From contig DASYFT010000028.1 of the NCBI GenBank assembly GCA_036498265.1, positions 1 through 64,000 on the forward strand: 64,000 nucleotides of DNA, written 5' to 3'. The notes beneath the pieces were generated by a model. That model was given only the letters and a program-made list of their open reading frames with translations. It was not told where the DNA came from and did no database searches. This DNA is from Palsa-744 sp036498265. GTDB taxonomy: Bacteria > Actinomycetota > Thermoleophilia > Solirubrobacterales > Solirubrobacteraceae. The position numbers and the translations under genes are program-made. Positions 40,210-49,689 of the stretch are shown piece after piece (positions within the stretch are counted from its first letter, which is position 1; every line of letters begins with the position of its first letter).

Positions 40210-43200
40210 GTGGCTGTCAGCTCCTCACCCTCGGGCCCCTTGGTCCTGACTCCGGCCGGGATTCTGGACCGGTTCCACCCGGCCATCAGCGTCTGGTTCG
40301 AGCGCCGGTTTCCCGAGGGCCCGACAGAGGCCCAGTCGGGCGGCTGGCCGGCGATCATGGGTGGGGAGCACACGCTCATCTGTGCTCCCACGGGCTCGGG
40401 CAAGACGCTGGCCGGGTTCCTGGCGGCCATAGACGCCCTCTACCGCGCGCACGAGGCCGGCGAGCCGATCGAGGACTCCACGCGCGTGGTCTATCTGAGC
40501 CCGTTGAAGGCCCTGGCGGTGGATGTGCACACCAACCTGGAGCAGCCGCTCGCGGAGATCGCCGAGGTGGCCCGCGAGCTCGGCTACGACCCGGCGCCGA
40601 TCACCGTCGGCGTGCGGACCGGTGACTCGAGCTCCTACGAGCGGCAGCTGATGGTCCGCCGCCCGCCGAACCTGCTCGTGACCACGCCGGAGTCTCTGTA
40701 CCTCTATCTCACCGCCGAGCGCTCGCGTGGGACGCTCGCGACGGTCGAAACGGTGATCATCGACGAGATCCACGCACTGGCGCGCGACAAGCGGGGCTCG
40801 CACCTGTCCGTGTCGCTCGAGCGGCTGGCGGCCGTGACCGCGGGACGGCCGGTGCGGGTCGGGCTGTCTGCCACCGTGAGGCCCCTCGAGACGGCCGCGC
40901 GCCTTCTGGTCGGGTCGGGCGAGCCGCTGCCCACGATCGTCGACAGCGGTCACCGCCGCCGCCTGGAGCTGTCTCTCGAGCTTCCGGACGGAGAGCTCGA
41001 GGCGGCCATCTCCGGCGACCAGACCGCCGAGGTCCTGGATCGGATCGCCGCACACGTGGCGGCCCACCGAACGACGCTCGTGTTCGTCAACACCAGGAAG
41101 CTGTCCGAGCGCGTGGCCCACGAGCTCGGCGAGCGGCTGGGGGAGGACGAGGTCGCCGCGCACCACGGATCGCTCTCCCGGGACCGCCGCCAGCGCGTCG
41201 AGCAGCGCCTGCGTGCGGGCGAGCTGCGGGCGCTCGTCGCCACCGCCTCGCTGGAGCTCGGGATCGACATCGGGCCCGTCGAGCTCGTGTGCCAGATCGG
41301 CTCGCCGCACAGCATCGCGACCTTCCTGCAGAGGGTGGGCCGCGCGAACCACCAGCGCTCCGGGGTTCCACGCGGGATCCTCTATCCCGGCACGCGCGAT
41401 GAGCTCGTCGAGTGCGCCGCGCTGCTGGCGGCGGTCAGGCGCGGTGGTCTCGATGCGCTCCATCCGCCGGAGCGGCCGCTCGACATCCTGGCCCAGCAGG
41501 TCGTTGCGGAGACGGCCGCCAGGGGCGAGGAGGGCGTCGCTGAGGAGGAACTGTTCGAGCTCGTCACCCGAGCATGGCCCTACCGGAGCCTGACGCGGGA
41601 TGAGTACGAGGAGGTGGTGGATCTCGTCTCGGCCGGGATCGAGACCGGTCGCGGTCGCCGCATGGCCTACATCCACCGCGACCGGGTCAACGGGCGCCTG
41701 AGGGGTAGGCGGGGAGCTCGACTCGCCGCGCTCACCTCGGGCGGCGCGATCCCCGAGACGGGCGACTACCGCGTCCTCATGGAGCCGGGCGACGTGTTCA
41801 TCGGGACGGTCAACGAGGACTTCGCGATCGAGTCCATGCAGGGCGACGTCTTCCTGCTCGGCACCCATCCCTGGCAGATAGTGCAGGTGACCAACGGCGT
41901 CATGCGGGTGCGCGATGCGACCGGCAGGCACCCCACAGTGCCGTTCTGGCTCGGCGAGGCGCCCGGCCGGACCGATGAGCTCTCGGAGGAGGTCTCGCGG
42001 CTGCGCATCCTGGTGGCCGAGCAGCTCGACTCGCAGGGGCGCGAGGGCGCGATAGAGTCCGTTCGGCGGGAATCCGGCGTTGATGCCGTCGCCGCGGCCC
42101 TGGTCGTCGACTACCTGCACGCCGGCCGGGCCGCACTGGGTGGCGTGCTCCCGACTTCCGAGGACATCGTGTTCGAGCGCTTCTTCGACGAGAGCGGCGG
42201 GATGCAGCTCATCGTCCACGCACCGCTCGGCGCCAGGGTGAACCGTGCGCTCGGGCTGGGGCTTCGCAAGAAGTTCTGCCTGAACTTCGACTTCGAGCTG
42301 CAGGCGGCGGCGAGCAACGACGCCGTGCTCCTCTCGCTCGGGCCCCAGCACTCGTTCCCACTCGAGGACGTGCCCGCCTTCCTGCGCTCCCACAACGTGC
42401 AGGACGCGGTGTCGCAGGCGGTGCTCCGCAGCCCCATGTTCACGGCCCGCTGGCGCTGGAACCTGAACCGCTCGCTCGCGGTGCTGCGGCGCAAGGGTGG
42501 GCGCGTGAACCCGTTCAACATCCAGCGGATGGAGGCGGACGACGTGATGGCGGCGGTGTTCCCGTCGCTGGCCGCCTGCCAGGACAACGCACCGGCGGGG
42601 CCGGTGGAGATCCCCGACCACGTGCTGGTGCGCGAGACGATGTCGGACTGCCTCACCGAGGCGATGGACATCGAGGGGCTCAAGGCGCTGGTGGCACGGT
42701 TCGAGCAGGGCACCGTTCGCGTGCACTTCATCGATACCGTCGAGCCGAGCGTGCTGGCGCACGAGATCCTGGGCGGCGCCCCGTTCACGTATCTCGACGA
42801 GGACACCGAGATCGGCGAGCGCCGCTCCCGCGCCGTGCCGCTGCGGCGCGGCCTGCCCGTCGAGCCACACGAGCTGGGGCGGCTGGACCCGGAGGCGATC
42901 CAGCGCGTTCGTGCGGAGGCTTCGCCCGACGTACGCGACCCCGACGAGCTCCACGACGTGCTGCTGTCGCTCCTCGCCACCCGCCCGCGTCCGGAGTGGC
43001 GCGAGCATTTCGAGGCGCTCGCCGGTGCCGGCCGCGCCTTCGAGGTGCGAGGAGCTTCGCTCGGAGGCGTGCTGTGGGCGGCGACCGAACGCCGCAGCGA
43101 GCTCGAGGCGCTGTTCCCCGGCGCCAGCCTCGTGCCAGACCACCAGCTCCCGTCCGGGGTGAGCCCTCGCGACGACGACGAGATCGCAGATGACGCGGCG

Positions 43201-44406
43201 GTCGTGCTCGTGCAGGGTCATCTCGACGTGCTGGGCCCCGTGACCGTCGACGAACTGGCGCAGGCGGGCGGGCTTCCGGGCTCCTCGGTGACGATCGCGC
43301 TCGAGGTTCTGCGCGGACGCGGTTTCGCGATCAGCGGGGCCTTCGAGCCCGCGCGCGGCGAGCAGTGGTGCGCGCGCCGGCTGCTGTCGCGCATCCACAG
43401 CTACACCCGCGACCGCCGCCGCGCCGAGGTGCGGCCCATCAGCCAGGAGGAGTGGCTCTCCTTCCTCGAGGCCTGGTGGCACTCGGCGCAGCCCACCCGC
43501 CTGCACGGGCGGGCCGGCCTTGCCGAGGTGATCGAGCAGTTCCAGGGATTCGAGTGGCCCGCCGGCGACTGGGAGCGGCTGTTCGCCGAGCGGGTCGATT
43601 CCTACCGCCCGGAGTGGCTCGACGAGCTGTGCCTGTCCGGCGAGGTCGCCTGGGGTCGCCTGTCGGTGGTTGAAGCGGCCGCCGACCCCGACGACCCCGC
43701 TGCCGGCGAGATCCGCCGTTCCGGCAAGACTCCCTCGCGCCGGACGCCGATCACCTTCATGCTGCGCCAGGACCTGGCGTGGCTGCTCCAGGCACATCGC
43801 GGCGGCGCCGTGCCCGCCGAGCCCAACGCCGGCTCGGGGCGCGAGGTGCTCGAGGCGCTCCGCGCGCACGGGGCGCAGTTCCACTCCGAGCTGCAATCCG
43901 TGACCCATCGCCTGCCCACCGAGGTCGAGGAGGGTCTGTGGGACGGCGTCGCGCGCGGGCTGGTCTCCGCCGACGGATTCAACGCCGTGCGCTCGCTCCT
44001 GCATGCCCGCACGAGGTTCGCCCGGCGGCAGCGGCCCCAGCGGCGAGCCGGCTCACGGGGCCGCCGAGGCAGCTGGCGTCAGGGCGTGGAGGGTCGCTGG
44101 ACGCTGCTGCCGGCGGCCCAGCCGATCGAAGACGCCGAGGAGCTCGCAGAGGTGGTCGCCGAGCAGCTCCTGATGCGCTGGGGCGTGGTGTTCCGCGATG
44201 TCTACCTCAAGGAGCGGCTGGCGATCCCGTGGCGGGAGATCCTGTGGGCGCTGCGCCGTCTCGAGGCACGCGGACTGGTCCGGGGCGGGCATTTCGTCAC
44301 GGGCGTCACCGGAGAGCAGTTCGCCCACGAGACCGCCCTCCCCGTGCTGCGCGGGCGCCACACCCGCTCTGCGGCCGGACCGCGCCAGCTGAGCGTCGGA
44401 GCCTGA
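40210..44406 (+). CDS. lhr: Lhr-family superfamily 2 DNA helicase
   Basis: A 1398-residue ATP-dependent helicase of the large Lhr type, implicated in DNA repair. Walker A is TGSGKT (Lys65), the DEAH-type box is DEIH at residues 185-188, motif III is LSATVRP and motif VI is QRVGRANHQ; AHHGSLSRDRRQ is in RecA domain 2. The winged-helix and Lhr-specific core and C-terminal extension (residues ~500-1398) follow, including VEPSVLAHEILGGAPFTYLDEDTE. Length fits the long Lhr form. Start GTG 40210 is chosen because the region before it is unlike coding sequence. Confidence 0.94.
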   Translation: MAVSSSPSGPLVLTPAGILDRFHPAISVWFERRFPEGPTEAQSGGWPAIMGGEHTLICAPTGSGKTLAGFLAAIDALYRAHEAGEPIEDSTRVVYLSPLKALAVDVHTNLEQPLAEIAEVARELGYDPAPITVGVRTGDSSSYERQLMVRRPPNLLVTTPESLYLYLTAERSRGTLATVETVIIDEIHALARDKRGSHLSVSLERLAAVTAGRPVRVGLSATVRPLETAARLLVGSGEPLPTIVDSGHRRRLELSLELPDGELEAAISGDQTAEVLDRIAAHVAAHRTTLVFVNTRKLSERVAHELGERLGEDEVAAHHGSLSRDRRQRVEQRLRAGELRALVATASLELGIDIGPVELVCQIGSPHSIATFLQRVGRANHQRSGVPRGILYPGTRDELVECAALLAAVRRGGLDALHPPERPLDILAQQVVAETAARGEEGVAEEELFELVTRAWPYRSLTRDEYEEVVDLVSAGIETGRGRRMAYIHRDRVNGRLRGRRGARLAALTSGGAIPETGDYRVLMEPGDVFIGTVNEDFAIESMQGDVFLLGTHPWQIVQVTNGVMRVRDATGRHPTVPFWLGEAPGRTDELSEEVSRLRILVAEQLDSQGREGAIESVRRESGVDAVAAALVVDYLHAGRAALGGVLPTSEDIVFERFFDESGGMQLIVHAPLGARVNRALGLGLRKKFCLNFDFELQAAASNDAVLLSLGPQHSFPLEDVPAFLRSHNVQDAVSQAVLRSPMFTARWRWNLNRSLAVLRRKGGRVNPFNIQRMEADDVMAAVFPSLAACQDNAPAGPVEIPDHVLVRETMSDCLTEAMDIEGLKALVARFEQGTVRVHFIDTVEPSVLAHEILGGAPFTYLDEDTEIGERRSRAVPLRRGLPVEPHELGRLDPEAIQRVRAEASPDVRDPDELHDVLLSLLATRPRPEWREHFEALAGAGRAFEVRGASLGGVLWAATERRSELEALFPGASLVPDHQLPSGVSPRDDDEIADDAAVVLVQGHLDVLGPVTVDELAQAGGLPGSSVTIALEVLRGRGFAISGAFEPARGEQWCARRLLSRIHSYTRDRRRAEVRPISQEEWLSFLEAWWHSAQPTRLHGRAGLAEVIEQFQGFEWPAGDWERLFAERVDSYRPEWLDELCLSGEVAWGRLSVVEAAADPDDPAAGEIRRSGKTPSRRTPITFMLRQDLAWLLQAHRGGAVPAEPNAGSGREVLEALRAHGAQFHSELQSVTHRLPTEVEEGLWDGVARGLVSADGFNAVRSLLHARTRFARRQRPQRRAGSRGRRGSWRQGVEGRWTLLPAAQPIEDAEELAEVVAEQLLMRWGVVFRDVYLKERLAIPWREILWALRRLEARGLVRGGHFVTGVTGEQFAHETALPVLRGRHTRSAAGPRQLSVGA

Positions 44407-44891
44407 CCCCGCACCTGCAGGCTGCTCCCATCCCGGAACTGCGCATACGCGAGATCGAGCTCGCCGAGACCCGTCCGCTGCGGCACACGATTCTCCGCCC
44501 GCACGAGACGATCGACGACCTGGCCGCCCACGAGCCGCCCGGTGCCTTCGCGGTCGGCGGGTTCGACGGCGCGGAGCTCGTCGCGGTCGGCTTCGTGGCA
44601 CCCGACGGCGAGCCTGGCGGCTGGCGGGTGCGCGGGATGGCCACCGCGCCGCAGGCGCGCGGCAAGGGCGCCGGCGCCGCCGTCCTCGACGCGCTGGTCC
44701 AGCATGCTCTCGACGGCGGAGCGGCGCGCGTCTGGTGCAACGCGCGAACCCCGGCGATCTCGCTCTACGAGCGCGCCGGGTTCCGCGTCGTCTCGGAGCA
44801 GTTCGAGCTGCCCGGGATCGGACCGCACTTCGTGATGGAGCGAAGGACGCGGTCCGATGGAGCTTCGCCCGGCTCGCGCCTCACTCGGTGA
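44403..44891 (+). CDS. GNAT-family N-acetyltransferase
   Basis: A ~162-residue GNAT acyltransferase. The acetyl-CoA motif is RVRGMATAPQARGKGAGAAVLDALVQHALDGGA; WCNARTPAISLYERAGFRVVSEQFELPGIGPHFVME is the C-terminal half of the fold. The N-terminal strand RIREIELAETRPLRHTILRP should lie at the start, but no ATG, GTG or TTG occurs before it in this frame near the helicase stop. The best candidate is CTG 44403, overlapping the Lhr TGA as CTGA. Acceptor unknown. The last bases overlap the convergent cupin gene. Confidence 0.8.
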   Translation: MTPHLQAAPIPELRIREIELAETRPLRHTILRPHETIDDLAAHEPPGAFAVGGFDGAELVAVGFVAPDGEPGGWRVRGMATAPQARGKGAGAAVLDALVQHALDGGAARVWCNARTPAISLYERAGFRVVSEQFELPGIGPHFVMERRTRSDGASPGSRLTR

Positions 44892-45270
44892 GCTGCGTGT
44901 CCTCATCGGAGTAGGCCGGCGAGCAGGCGCACACGACGCGCAACGGGGCCGGGCCGACGTTGAAGAGCTTGTGACGGGCGCCCGGCGGGATCAGCGCGCA
45001 GTCGCCCTCTCCGATCATCCGCTCCTCGCCGTCCACGACGAGGCGACCGCTCCCGGCGCTGACGAGATAGAGCTCCTCGCTCAGGCGGTGGTAGTGCTCC
45101 GTCGTGGCGCCCCCAACCGGGATCGTCGCCTCGGCGAGGCTCTGGTTCTGGGCCGGCGCCGCCACCCGCCCGGCCCACTCGCGTATCTCCGAGCCGTCGA
45201 GTGTGACGAACGGGGCTAGCTCGGCGTAGGAGCGCACGTGCACGGCGAAGCAAGGGTAGACGGTCGCCAT
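44881..45270 (-). CDS. Cupin-domain protein
   Basis: A 129-residue single-domain cupin. Motif 1 is ATTEHYHRLSEELYLVSAGSG with metal-ligand His and Glu; motif 2 is PPGARHKLFNVG. The beta-barrel may bind a metal and a small molecule or hydrolyse a sugar/ester. No catalytic specificity can be deduced. Convergent overlap with the GNAT gene by eleven bases. Confidence 0.88.
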   Translation of the reverse strand: MATVYPCFAVHVRSYAELAPFVTLDGSEIREWAGRVAAPAQNQSLAEATIPVGGATTEHYHRLSEELYLVSAGSGRLVVDGEERMIGEGDCALIPPGARHKLFNVGPAPLRVVCACSPAYSDEDTQLTE

Positions 45271-45307
45271 TGGTCACATCCGCGTTGGTCGCCTATGCTC
45301 TCCCGTG

Positions 45308-45895
45308 ATGAGGGTGAGCGCAAGGATGCGGCGAGCGACGGCGCGGGGAGTGGTGCGGAGTCTCGCGTCGGCCGCCGCGCTCGGCGCGTGCGCATCCGCA
45401 ACCGTGGCGACTGTCGCGGCGGTTGGCGGTAGCGATCTGGCGGCGGCTGCGTCCCCACGCGCGAGGGCCGCCACGTTGGCAACGCTCTCCGGGCTGAGGG
45501 AGACCAATGCGGTTTTCGCCGTCGGCCGGGCGCCCACGCCTCTGTTCGGCCAGACGGCGGCGAGGCGACACGCCAAAGGCACCACCTTCTCGTTCGGGCT
45601 AGACCAGCCCGCGCTCGTCAACATCGCGATCGAGACGACCGCTCCGGGTCGCCGCGTGGGGCGACGCTGCAGGCCGGCAAGCCGGAGGCTGCGCCGCCGG
45701 CCGCGCTGCACCCTCGCGGTGAGGGCGGCGTCGCTGATCCGGAACGGGCGACCCGGGCCGAACAGGGTGGCCTTCAGCGGCCGGGCTGGGCAGATCGTGC
45801 TCGACCCAGGCCACTACCTGGCGCTGTTCACCGCGGTCGACGCGGCCGGTGCATCGCCTGCCAAGACGCTGCGCTTCACCGTCGTCAAGCGCTAG
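45308..45895 (+). CDS. Secreted protein of an actinobacterial repeat-like family
   Basis: A ~195-residue secreted protein. An N-terminal basic-hydrophobic signal (SLASAAALGACASATVATVAAVGG) is followed by LSGLRETNAVFAVGRAPTPL, a segment I recognise from secreted proteins in Solirubrobacterales-type genomes. A beta-rich C-terminal part ends in VDAAGASPAKTLRFTVVK. Contains a Cys pair (RCRPASRR and RPRCTLAV). Function unknown. ATG 45308; another in-frame start is 45305. Confidence 0.72.
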   Translation: MRVSARMRRATARGVVRSLASAAALGACASATVATVAAVGGSDLAAAASPRARAATLATLSGLRETNAVFAVGRAPTPLFGQTAARRHAKGTTFSFGLDQPALVNIAIETTAPGRRVGRRCRPASRRLRRRPRCTLAVRAASLIRNGRPGPNRVAFSGRAGQIVLDPGHYLALFTAVDAAGASPAKTLRFTVVKR

Positions 45896-46386
45896 AGCGC
45901 ACGCGTGAAGGCGGCGATCCGCTCCGCGACGTCATCGGCGACGCGCTGCAGCCCGTGCCCGAGACCTGAGTAGACGTGCAGCTCCGCTCGCGGCAGGAGC
46001 TTCGCCGACGCTTGCAGGAGATCGATCCGGGCGAACTGGTCGCGATCCCCGGACAGCAACAGCACGGGGCAGGAGATATCGCTCCAGTGCCTGTCACGTA
46101 GCTCCTCCGGGTGCCCTGGACGGTGCAGCGGATAGCTGAGGAGGACCAGGCCCGCGGGCGGCGTCTCGGCCGCCACCATGCTGGCGACCCGGCCGCCGTA
46201 GGAATGGCCGCCGATGACCGACCGGCTGAGCCCATCACCGACCTGCTCTCGTAGCGATCGCGTCGCCCGCTCGGCCGCGCCTCTGGGGAGGTTCAGAGCC
46301 GATGCCTCGATGCCGAGCTCGAGCAGGCGATCGATGTACGGCCGCATTGTCTCCGGGCCGCCGGAGGCGCCATGCCCGAGCCACAC
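45892..46386 (-). CDS. Small alpha/beta hydrolase
   Basis: A 164-residue truncated-looking alpha/beta hydrolase of the KANL3/Tex30 type. The nucleophile elbow is GGHSYGG (Ser), the acid is in LLSGDRDQF and the His in SGLGHGLQ. Short N-terminus (WLGHGASGG) fits the compact family. Substrate unknown. It starts at 46386 and its end is convergent with the secreted protein gene. Confidence 0.82.
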   Translation of the reverse strand: MWLGHGASGGPETMRPYIDRLLELGIEASALNLPRGAAERATRSLREQVGDGLSRSVIGGHSYGGRVASMVAAETPPAGLVLLSYPLHRPGHPEELRDRHWSDISCPVLLLSGDRDQFARIDLLQASAKLLPRAELHVYSGLGHGLQRVADDVAERIAAFTRAL

Positions 46387-46481
46387 CTCTGTGCCTGAAG
46401 CAGCCAGGCCTCGAGTCTAAGGGCAGCTCAGCTGCGTAGGCTGCGGTGGCCGGCTCACAATCGACACCGGGAGAGCCACAC

Positions 46482-46802
46482 ATGATCATCACCACGATGA
46501 ACGACCTGCCGGGCTATGACGTCGAAGAGGTCGTGGGGGAGGTGTTCGGGCTGACGGTGCGCGCACGGAACCTCGGCTCACAGCTGGGGGCCACGCTGAA
46601 GTCGCTGGTCGGAGGGGAGCTCAAGGGAATGACCAAGATGCTGGCCGAAGGCCGCACGCATGCGACCGAGCGGCTCGTCGAGGAGGCCGAGGCCAAGGGG
46701 GCGAACGCGGTGATCGCGTTCCGCTTCGACACGTCGGAGCTCGGGACGACATGGACGGAGATCTGCGCCTATGGCACCGCCGTCCGCGCGACCAAGCGAT
46801 GA
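46482..46802 (+). CDS. YbjQ-family (DUF74) protein
   Basis: A 106-residue YbjQ/UPF0145 protein, MIITTMNDLPGYDVEEVVGEVFGLTVRARN, with conserved GGELKGMTKMLAEGRTHATERLVEEAEAKGANAVIAFRFDTSEL and the YGTAV C-terminus. The family forms pentamers and is annotated as putative heavy-metal-binding. ATG 46482 has gggagag upstream. Followed 30 bp later by an FxsA-type gene on the same strand. Confidence 0.93.
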   Translation: MIITTMNDLPGYDVEEVVGEVFGLTVRARNLGSQLGATLKSLVGGELKGMTKMLAEGRTHATERLVEEAEAKGANAVIAFRFDTSELGTTWTEICAYGTAVRATKR

Positions 46803-46832
46803 TGCCTCTCCCGCCGCGTAGGCTGGTGTCAC

Positions 46833-47297
46833 GTGCCGTTCTTCGTCCTGCCGATCGCATGGCTCGCCCTCGAGGTCTTCGCCTTCATCGAGGTGGGGCT
46901 GGCGATCGGCTTCGCCCTCGCCACCGGTCTGCTCGTCGCGACCTCGCTGCTCGGCCTGCTGCTGCTTCGCGTCCTCGGCAAAGCCGCCGTGGAGCGGATC
47001 TCGCTCGCGATCGCCGAGCGGCGGGCTCCGGGCCGTGCCGCGCTCGATGGCGCGCTCGGTTTCCTCGGCTGTGTCCTGCTGGTCGCGCCCGGGTTCGTAA
47101 GCGATGGCTTGGGGGTCCTGCTCGTGTTCCCGGCGACACGCGCGCTCGTGCGCCTGTGGATCGCACGCCGCTATGCCAGGCGTGTGATGGCTTTCGCCGC
47201 GAGCGCGGCGCGATTCAGCTCGCGTGGGCGTGGCCCGTGGCCGGCTGACGTCGAGTCGACCGCCGTCGAGGAGGACCAGGGCCGGCTCGACGCCTGA
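46833..47297 (+). CDS. FxsA-family membrane protein
   Basis: A 154-residue FxsA-like protein with two or three membrane helices (residues ~6-55 and ~75-95) and a C-terminal Arg-rich tail; FFVLPIAWLALEVFAFIEVG and GALGFLGCVLLVAPGFVSDGLGVLLVFPATRALVR are family-typical. FxsA relieves phage exclusion by F in E. coli; the general role is unknown. Confidence 0.9.
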   Translation: MPFFVLPIAWLALEVFAFIEVGLAIGFALATGLLVATSLLGLLLLRVLGKAAVERISLAIAERRAPGRAALDGALGFLGCVLLVAPGFVSDGLGVLLVFPATRALVRLWIARRYARRVMAFAASAARFSSRGRGPWPADVESTAVEEDQGRLDA

Positions 47298-47348
47298 GCG
47301 CTGTCCGGGCCTACAAGTCCAGCGGCGCCGGTGCCAAACTGCTGGGTG

Positions 47349-48227
47349 ATGCTGTTCATCGCCACCGACTGGGCGACGATCTCCGCGCTGGTGACGGGCG
47401 CCGGGACGCTGGTTCTGGCTGTCGCCACGTTCGCTTCGGTCAGGTCCTCGAACCGCTCGGCGAGGATCGCGGAGGCAGCGCTGCAGGAGCAGCGCAGGCC
47501 GGTGCTCGCGCCGTCTCGTCTCGAGGACCCGCTGCAGAAGCTCATGTTCGTGGAGGGGCACTGGGTCAGCGCGGCCGGAGGTCGCGCGGCCGTCGAGCAC
47601 ATCGACGGCGTCGTCTACCTCGCCATGAGCATCAGGAACGTCGGCAGCGGAATCGGCGTGTGCCAGGGGTGGGTCGCGAGGCCGGGATTCGCCTCGCTGC
47701 GGAACATGCCGACTCACGCCTCCGCGGATGAGTTCCGGGTGCAGACGCGCGACATGTACGTCCCCGCGGGCGACATCGGCATGTGGCAGGGAGCCCTGCG
47801 GGACCCTGACGATCCGGTCCGCGTCGCGATCGCCAAACAGATCGATGCCGGCGAGACCTTCGCGATAGAGCTTCTGTACACCGATCAGGTCGGGCTTCAG
47901 CGGACGATCACCCGGTTCGCAGTCGCACCGGCGGCCGATTCGTGGCTCACGACGGTTGCCAGGCACTGGTACCTCGACTGGGACGGGCCGCGTCCGGAGC
48001 GTGACGTGCTGGAGGCTACGGACACGATCATTCGTGAGCAGGAAGCGGCCGAGCGCCATGCCGCAGCAGCCCATGAGCCGGGTGGGGAGTCAGATGGCGC
48101 CGCAGATCTCGACGGCGCGAGGGAAGCGGATGTCGGGGCCCGGGCGGACGGGAGCCGCGTCGCATCCGGCGAGCAGCCTGCTCAGCCTGCGCCTTCTCTG
48201 CCCGGCCCTGCCCGGCCGAGAAGCTAG
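47349..48227 (+). CDS. Membrane-anchored protein of unknown function
   Basis: A 292-residue protein with one N-terminal helix (ATISALVTGAGTLVLAVATFASV) and an alpha/beta domain of unknown type: QRRPVLAPSRLEDPLQ, GVVYLAMSIRNVGSGIG, FAIELLYTDQVGLQRTITRF. This resembles the membrane-plus-immunoglobulin-like proteins often annotated only as hypothetical in actinobacteria. The C-terminal ~50 residues are low-complexity Ala/Gly/Pro. ATG 47349 chosen; GTG 47331 also in frame. It precedes a methyltransferase gene. Confidence 0.7.
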   Translation: MLFIATDWATISALVTGAGTLVLAVATFASVRSSNRSARIAEAALQEQRRPVLAPSRLEDPLQKLMFVEGHWVSAAGGRAAVEHIDGVVYLAMSIRNVGSGIGVCQGWVARPGFASLRNMPTHASADEFRVQTRDMYVPAGDIGMWQGALRDPDDPVRVAIAKQIDAGETFAIELLYTDQVGLQRTITRFAVAPAADSWLTTVARHWYLDWDGPRPERDVLEATDTIIREQEAAERHAAAAHEPGGESDGAADLDGAREADVGARADGSRVASGEQPAQPAPSLPGPARPRS

Positions 48228-48281
48228 GACCGCTTGCTCGCCCGGCTGTAAGATCGAGCCAACTGCGATGAGGGGGGCTCG

Positions 48282-49061
48282 TTGACAAGGTTGTCAGAGA
48301 TCGGGGGGCGGCGGCTTCCGTTCCTGCGGTGGTCGTTCCTGCGGCTGGCTTTGGGCATGCGCAAGCTGACCCGGGATTGGCAGGTCGGAGACGGGCGCGA
48401 GGAGGCCCTCGCGAGCCATGTCATCGAGAACGCACGCAGGGGGGACCTCGACGACACGATCCGGGTGATCGACGATTTCTGCATGACGCGAAGCGTGATG
48501 ATGAACGTGGGGGACGAGAAGGGCGAGATCCTCGACCGCGCCGTGCAGCGCGCCGCGCCGGCGTTGCTCCTCGAGCTCGGCACCTACTGCGGCTACAGCG
48601 GCCTTCGTACGGCGAGGGTGATGCCCGCAGGCGCCAGGCTCTACTCGCTCGAGTTCAACCCGGCCAACGCGGACATCGCACGACGGATCTGGGCTCACGC
48701 GGGGGTGGACGATCGGCTCACGGTGGTCCTGGGGACGCTCGGTGACGGTGGGGCTACGATCCAGCGGCTGCGCAGCGAGTTCGGCTTCACGGAGGGGGCC
48801 CTCGACTTCGTGTTCGTCGATCACGACAAGCAGGCCTACCTCCCGGATCTCGAGCGCATCCTGAGCGAGCGCTGGCTCCATCCGGACTCGATCGTCGTGG
48901 CGGACAATGTGAGGTTCCCGGGAGCCCCGAAGTACCGCGCCTACATGCAGGACCAGGAGGGCAGGACCTGGCGCACCGTGGAGCACGACACGCACGTGGA
49001 GTACCAATCCCTGTTGAAGGATCTCGTGCTCGAGTCCGAGTACCTCGGTGAGGCCGCCTGA
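48282..49061 (+). CDS. Catechol O-methyltransferase-like SAM methyltransferase
   Basis: A 259-residue class I SAM-dependent O-methyltransferase of the COMT type. The SAM-binding loop is LLELGTYCGYSGLRTARVMP, then LYSLEFNPANADIARRIWAHAG, DFVFVDHDKQAYLPDLE with the metal-binding Asp, and ADNVRFPGAPKYRAYM. It may methylate a small phenolic or catecholic compound; substrate unknown. TTG 48282 has a gaggggg ribosome-binding site upstream. Confidence 0.88.
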   Translation: MTRLSEIGGRRLPFLRWSFLRLALGMRKLTRDWQVGDGREEALASHVIENARRGDLDDTIRVIDDFCMTRSVMMNVGDEKGEILDRAVQRAAPALLLELGTYCGYSGLRTARVMPAGARLYSLEFNPANADIARRIWAHAGVDDRLTVVLGTLGDGGATIQRLRSEFGFTEGALDFVFVDHDKQAYLPDLERILSERWLHPDSIVVADNVRFPGAPKYRAYMQDQEGRTWRTVEHDTHVEYQSLLKDLVLESEYLGEAA

Positions 49062-49119
49062 GCGCTCATCGTCCGCTCGGGGCCATCAAGCAGGTGGCGT
49101 CGAGCAGGTGTGGGCCGAT

Positions 49120-49689
49120 CTACCTGCGGGGGAAGGTGACGGCGAACCGTCCCACGATCGTCGTACCCGACGCGAGCGGTCGGGGCAGCCCGTCGGGATA
49201 GGAGTACTGCCTCGGCAGAGCGACGACACCGCACACCCGCCGGCCTTCCACGCTCCAGCACGGGCTTGGAGGCCCGTACGGTTCTGCCCGGCACGGGTAG
49301 GTGCTTTCGCACGGTGGTGCGTGAGGCACGGCGTAGATCGCGCCTTCGTAGGAGCCACCGCGGCACCAGTGCCCGGTCGACGACTTCGCGGGGGTCAGGG
49401 CAAGGGAGACAGCTCCGTCGGGGCTCGGGTACCCGTAGTCGGTCCGCGACATGTCGCTCGAGATGGAGCATGGCGGCGGCGATCTCCTGGTGTAGCCCCT
49501 GTACGGCTTCAGCACGATGACCGCGTAGTAGTAGCCACGTTCCGGCAGTCTCCCGGCTCGGAAGGCGACGTGGAGGTTCTGGCGCACGGGCGGCTTGCTC
49601 TGCACGTGCACCGTGAGTGCCGCTGCTGCGTTCGCGAACGAGAGGAGCGCTGCGGAGACCACGAGGCCCGCGACCCCGCGCTTTCGCAA
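49120..49689 (-). CDS. Secreted Cys-containing protein
   Basis: A 189-residue exported protein of unknown function. TTG 49689 puts a signal peptide (RKRGVAGLVVSAALLSFANAAAALT) at the N-terminus; the frame is open to 49818, but a longer start would place the signal 43 residues in. The mature part is beta-rich, with Cys in PPPCSISS, HWCRGGSY, APPCESTYPCRAE, SPCWSVEGRRVCGVV, enough for three disulfides. YYYAVIVLKPYRGY and GTTIVGRFAVTFPRR mark the ends of the domain. No family recognised. Confidence 0.65.
   Translation of the reverse strand: MRKRGVAGLVVSAALLSFANAAAALTVHVQSKPPVRQNLHVAFRAGRLPERGYYYAVIVLKPYRGYTRRSPPPCSISSDMSRTDYGYPSPDGAVSLALTPAKSSTGHWCRGGSYEGAIYAVPHAPPCESTYPCRAEPYGPPSPCWSVEGRRVCGVVALPRQYSYPDGLPRPLASGTTIVGRFAVTFPRR

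Noticed and set aside
40225..44004. A 1259-residue minus-strand frame
   Set aside because: Entirely antisense to the Lhr helicase, with no domain motifs; high GC suppresses stops on the opposite strand.
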